DNA of 7,109 bases from an uncultured Oscillospiraceae bacterium (GTDB lineage Bacteria > Bacillota > Clostridia > Oscillospirales > Acutalibacteraceae), in contig USMJ01000059.1 of the NCBI GenBank assembly GCA_900555805.1, positions 1 to 7,109 of the forward strand, written 5' to 3'. A program made the translations under genes and the position numbers. Numbering within the stretch: the first letter of the stretch is position 1; each line of letters begins with the position of its first letter. The notes beneath the pieces are model-generated. The model worked only from the letters and a program-made list of their open reading frames with translations. It had not been told where the DNA came from and searched no databases. Below are positions 3,951 to 7,109 of the stretch, in pieces.

Positions 3951-6900
3951 ATGATGAAAAAACTGACAGCCGCATTCCTTGCGCTTCTGATTTTCGCGGA
4001 AACCATGGGTGTCGCGTTCCAAACCTTCTCGATCGACGACCTTTTGGGCGTGTTTTCCGTCTGCGCGTCCGCCCTCGGCTCAGGCGAAACAGCCGCAGAC
4101 CCGGCGCTCACCGAATTCGACCGCGAACTCGGCGCGCTTTTGGAAGACTACCCGGTCGATAACGCATATTCGAAAATAACGGTCGATATCGAGCGAAACA
4201 CGATACAAAAAGACGACGAAGCCGCGGTACCGCTGAGCGAGTACGACGCGGACTATTCTGCCGTGAATTCGAATGAACCCGTACTCCCGGCGGTGGCGGT
4301 GCTTTCGCAGGACGGCGTCGAGGCGAAACTCGACGAGGACAGCGGCAAGGTCACAGCCAACATAGACGGCCGCGAGGAAAGCTTCGAGTTCGCTCCCGTC
4401 GACGAAGAGATTGAGTCCCAAATCAGCTCCGGCGACGCCGAAGTCAGAACCGAAGACGGGGTACAGACAATTTCTGCCGACGGAAAGCTTGTCACGAGAG
4501 AGGCAGGCTACATGACGAGCGAACAGGCGCAGGAAAACTTCGGCTTCGAAAGCGAATACAAAGACGGAAAAATCACCGTCACAAACCCCTATCAGGCGAA
4601 AAGAATTATAGCCGAAACCAAAAGCGGAAAACGCATCGAAAACAAATACGGTGCCGTCAGGATCATAAACGACGGAGCGTATAACGTCCTGCAGTTCGAC
4701 AGCGAAAAAGCCGCCAGAGAAGCATACGAACAGCTCGAAAACGACAGCGGTATCTCATATGTCTCTACCGATAATGTCGTCCGCGTAACGGCGCTGAGCG
4801 AAAGAGAGGGTGCCGACTGCATACAAAGCGACAGGTATAAGCAGTATCTCAAGAAACAGGGCAAGAACCAGCAGGTCATCGTCGCGGTAGTCGACACGGG
4901 CGTTGACACAAAGCACTCGTTCCTTCAGGGCAGACTTCTCAAAGGCGCAAACTTCAGCGGAGAAAACGCCAAGGACAACTACTCCGACAAACACGGACAC
5001 GGAACCTATGTCTCGGGAATTGTTGTCGACAACACCCCGGCGAATGTAAAAATATTGCCTGTCAAGTCTATGAAGTCGGACGGCACCGGCACGAAATTGA
5101 ATATAAAACAGGGCATTGACTATGCCGTTTCTCGCGGAGCGAATGTTATAAACCTCAGCTTAGGCGGAATGTGCGACGGAGTATGCGAAATGGACAAGGC
5201 CGTAAAAGCGGCGATAGCCAAGGGCGTCACCGTCGTCGTGGCGGCAGGTAACGACAGCTCCGACACAAAAGAGTTCTGTCCCGCAAAAATTGAAGAATGT
5301 GTGACAGTCGCCGCAAGTTCAAAGGATACCATGCGTACAGCCCCATTTTCCAACTACGGCAAGGCGGTCGATGTTGCCGCTCCAGGAGAGGGTATATTAA
5401 GCTGTAAGACAGGCGGTGGATATGTCGCGTACGACGGAACCTCTATGGCTACACCGTTTGTCGCAGCGGCGGCAGCGATGCTGCTGACGGATAACATCAA
5501 GCTTTCTCCGGCTCAGGTACACAGCAAGCTGCGCAGCTCCTGCAGCGATATTTATACTAAGGGGTGGGACAGGTACTCCGGCTGCGGTATGCTCGACCTC
5601 GGCATCCTCCTTGGAGATAAGGATATATACAGCGACTACTTGCGTTTAGAAAACGATGAAGTAAACATGAAATACTTCAGCAAAGCCGCTACGGTTTTGC
5701 GTAATCCGGTGCTTTCGGTTATAACCAACGATAAGCGTCGTGTAACGGACGGCGTTTTGACCATTTCGAATACCGCACCCGATGTCGCGGTATACGACGG
5801 AAAATATATCACCGCGAAAAAAGCAGGAAAGACAAAGATAACCGTCAGATACCGTAATTTGGGGCCGTTCAGTTTCAATATCAATGTAACCAAGAAAGAA
5901 GTATGGATAGACTATGCGGCGCAAAGCTATGAGGGCGGCGACGGAAGCAAGAAAAATCCCTATCTGATAAAAACCGCCGCTCAGCTCGCCAAGTTTGCAA
6001 AAGATGTCAGACAAAAACACTCAGCTAACAAAAAAAGCTATAAACTCATCGCCGACATAGATCTCAAAGGCAAAGACTGGATAACGGCTGCATACACTCC
6101 GCCGTACACGCAAAATACATTAATAATTGACTTTGACGGTGACTACAATTTCGCAGGAGTGTTTGACGGAAACAACCATAAGATCAAAAACATGACTGTC
6201 TTTTCTGAGATCCGCGACCTCGCATGGAAAGAAGACAGAGTAATAAACGGCGAATGGTACACCGAAAACGGTGGATTTATAGGCGATATTCAAAAAGGAG
6301 CCATAAAAAATCTCGGTATCGAAAATGCGTACTGTACAAATTTAGATAGTGGAATATTGTGCAAATATATTTTACAGGAAAGCAAGGTTGAAAATTGCTA
6401 TACTACCGGTTTCAGCGCCGGTAGCGGCATAGCGCGCTATATCAGTAATTATAATGTAAAGATCAAAAACTGTTTCTCATCGGCTGAAGTTGTCAGAAAC
6501 GGTATAGCCGATATGGTGTATTCAAGTATGTCCGACGGTAATGTCGTCGTGTCAAACACATATTTTTGCGGAAAAATAATCGGTTCCTCTAAGTCCGACA
6601 GAAGCGCAAATGAGTTGGGAAATCTTTTTGGCTATATTGAAAGTAATCCCGGATATAATCATACGAAGATATATAACTGTTTCACAGCGGTGAGTGACAA
6701 ATTCAGAAACAGTTTTGCAAATAAAAATATTGAGTCAAGCATATATAACTGCTACAAAGTAGGTTCGGAAAAAGCGATAGGCAGCACCACAGGCAAAACT
6801 AAGAATGACATAAAGACAAAAAGCGTATCATTTTTTAAGGATAAAAAGAACTATACCGATTCTTCAAATTGGAATTCAGAATATAAATGGAATTTCAAAA

Positions 6901-7109
6901 ACACTTGGGCGATTGACCCAAAGGTGAACAACGGATTCCCATATCTCAAAAAGATGAAACCCGGCAAGGCAACAAGTCCGTATACGGGAACATGGCTTGA
7001 CAACGCCGCCTCTTCTTTCGCAGGAGGCAACGGAACGAAGGATTCACCGTATCTTATTTCCAACGCGAACCAGCTCGCAAGGCTCGCAAAACTATACCGT
7101 TTCGGCGGA
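3951..7109 (+). CDS. Exported S8 subtilisin-like serine protease with Big_2-like and GLUG-type repeat modules, cut by the right edge
   Basis: 1053 codons without a stop. AAGGAG (3940-3945) serves ATG codons at 3951 and 3954; numbering is from 3951. KK at 3-4 and the hydrophobic LTAAFLALLIFA (5-16) resemble a Sec signal; the cleavage site is unclear. Residues about 50-215 are acidic and unrecognised. About 218-280 resembles an I9-type propeptide (RIIAETKSG to VVRV). The S8 catalytic domain (about 295-550) has D315 in VVDTG, H350 in HGHGTYVSG, N434 in AAGND (oxyanion hole) and S498 in GTSMATP, so the triad is complete. A Big_2-like Ig domain follows (about 565-648). From 652 comes a GLUG-type module: GGDGSKKNPYLI, DIDLKG (702-707), FDGNNHKIKN (738-747), NCY/NCF rungs to about 937 and NNGFPYL near 990. 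A second copy starts at W1015 and runs off the edge. The inferred role is extracellular or surface proteolysis, with the repeats serving binding or display. No anchor (LPXTG, SLH, dockerin) is visible; one may lie beyond the window. Confidence 0.93.
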   Translation, partial: MMKKLTAAFLALLIFAETMGVAFQTFSIDDLLGVFSVCASALGSGETAADPALTEFDRELGALLEDYPVDNAYSKITVDIERNTIQKDDEAAVPLSEYDADYSAVNSNEPVLPAVAVLSQDGVEAKLDEDSGKVTANIDGREESFEFAPVDEEIESQISSGDAEVRTEDGVQTISADGKLVTREAGYMTSEQAQENFGFESEYKDGKITVTNPYQAKRIIAETKSGKRIENKYGAVRIINDGAYNVLQFDSEKAAREAYEQLENDSGISYVSTDNVVRVTALSEREGADCIQSDRYKQYLKKQGKNQQVIVAVVDTGVDTKHSFLQGRLLKGANFSGENAKDNYSDKHGHGTYVSGIVVDNTPANVKILPVKSMKSDGTGTKLNIKQGIDYAVSRGANVINLSLGGMCDGVCEMDKAVKAAIAKGVTVVVAAGNDSSDTKEFCPAKIEECVTVAASSKDTMRTAPFSNYGKAVDVAAPGEGILSCKTGGGYVAYDGTSMATPFVAAAAAMLLTDNIKLSPAQVHSKLRSSCSDIYTKGWDRYSGCGMLDLGILLGDKDIYSDYLRLENDEVNMKYFSKAATVLRNPVLSVITNDKRRVTDGVLTISNTAPDVAVYDGKYITAKKAGKTKITVRYRNLGPFSFNINVTKKEVWIDYAAQSYEGGDGSKKNPYLIKTAAQLAKFAKDVRQKHSANKKSYKLIADIDLKGKDWITAAYTPPYTQNTLIIDFDGDYNFAGVFDGNNHKIKNMTVFSEIRDLAWKEDRVINGEWYTENGGFIGDIQKGAIKNLGIENAYCTNLDSGILCKYILQESKVENCYTTGFSAGSGIARYISNYNVKIKNCFSSAEVVRNGIADMVYSSMSDGNVVVSNTYFCGKIIGSSKSDRSANELGNLFGYIESNPGYNHTKIYNCFTAVSDKFRNSFANKNIESSIYNCYKVGSEKAIGSTTGKTKNDIKTKSVSFFKDKKNYTDSSNWNSEYKWNFKNTWAIDPKVNNGFPYLKKMKPGKATSPYTGTWLDNAASSFAGGNGTKDSPYLISNANQLARLAKLYRFGG
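5904..7091 (+). repeat. Protein-level repeat units in the subtilase (two starts, 363 residues apart)
   Basis: Residues 652-684 and 1015-1047 align without gaps with 19 of 33 identical: both start W(I/L)D-x-AA, then GG-x-G, PYLI, and end QLA-x-x-AK. The first unit is complete in the window (5904 to about 6992) and closes with a Trp-containing segment and NNGFPYL; the second is cut after about 39 residues. Between them, the NCY/NCF motif recurs four times plus a NTYF variant (about 813-937), consistent with rungs of a beta-helix or beta-solenoid. The copies have diverged at DNA level, so the duplication is not recent. Confidence 0.75.

Noticed and set aside
3783..6020. Many minus-strand frames of 70-125 codons antisense to the subtilase
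   Set aside because: The plus frame has a full catalytic triad and repeat modules across this stretch; the antisense frames are shadows.

Overview
The window looks like chromosomal DNA from an anaerobic gut-type Firmicute, probably an Oscillospiraceae/Ruminococcus-like Clostridium relative. This is inferred from strong AAGGAG-type ribosome binding sites, sigma-A-like promoters, moderate GC content with AT-rich intergenic gaps, a large secreted subtilase with GLUG-type repeats, and an XRE-regulator plus tiny acidic protein pair of a kind I associate with this group. No 16S rRNA or other phylogenetic marker is present, so this is a lineage guess only.

Layout. (1) Positions 1-1069, minus strand: the N-terminal 356 codons of glycogen branching enzyme GlgB, cut by the left edge. 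(2) Positions 1070-1678: a divergent intergenic region of about 600 bp with no convincing gene. It carries a GC-rich block ending in two back-to-back near-perfect hairpins enclosed by a 6-bp outer stem. (3) Positions 1639-3151, plus strand: a compact transcription unit consisting of an extended -10 promoter flanked by two GTTTCAT direct repeats, a 418-aa XRE-type helix-turn-helix protein with ankyrin-like C-terminal helices, a 54-aa very acidic protein starting 1 nt after the HTH stop, and a strong intrinsic terminator. (4) Positions 3146-3313: a short gap with a promoter-like and Shine-Dalgarno-like sequence but no start codon behind it. (5) Positions 3314-3764, minus strand: a 135-aa cysteine-rich DnaJ-type zinc-finger protein without a J domain, with a possible terminator directly behind its stop codon. 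(6) Positions 3765-3950: a compact divergent promoter region with overlapping -35 boxes on both strands within an imperfect palindrome. (7) Positions 3951-7109, plus strand: at least 1053 codons of an exported S8 subtilase (signal-peptide-like N-terminus, novel N-terminal region, I9-like propeptide, catalytic domain with intact Asp/His/Ser, Big_2-like domain, GLUG/beta-helix-like module, start of a second module), cut by the right edge.

How the genes may work together. GlgB belongs to glycogen synthesis and has no visible link to the rest. The HTH gene and the acidic microprotein are almost certainly co-transcribed; the likeliest reading is a self-regulating two-gene module in which the small protein binds or modulates the regulator, but that is inference. 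The zinc-finger gene and the subtilase gene share one divergent promoter region, so coordinated control is plausible. The most unusual item, and the best candidate for an undescribed system, is the HTH/acidic-microprotein cassette.
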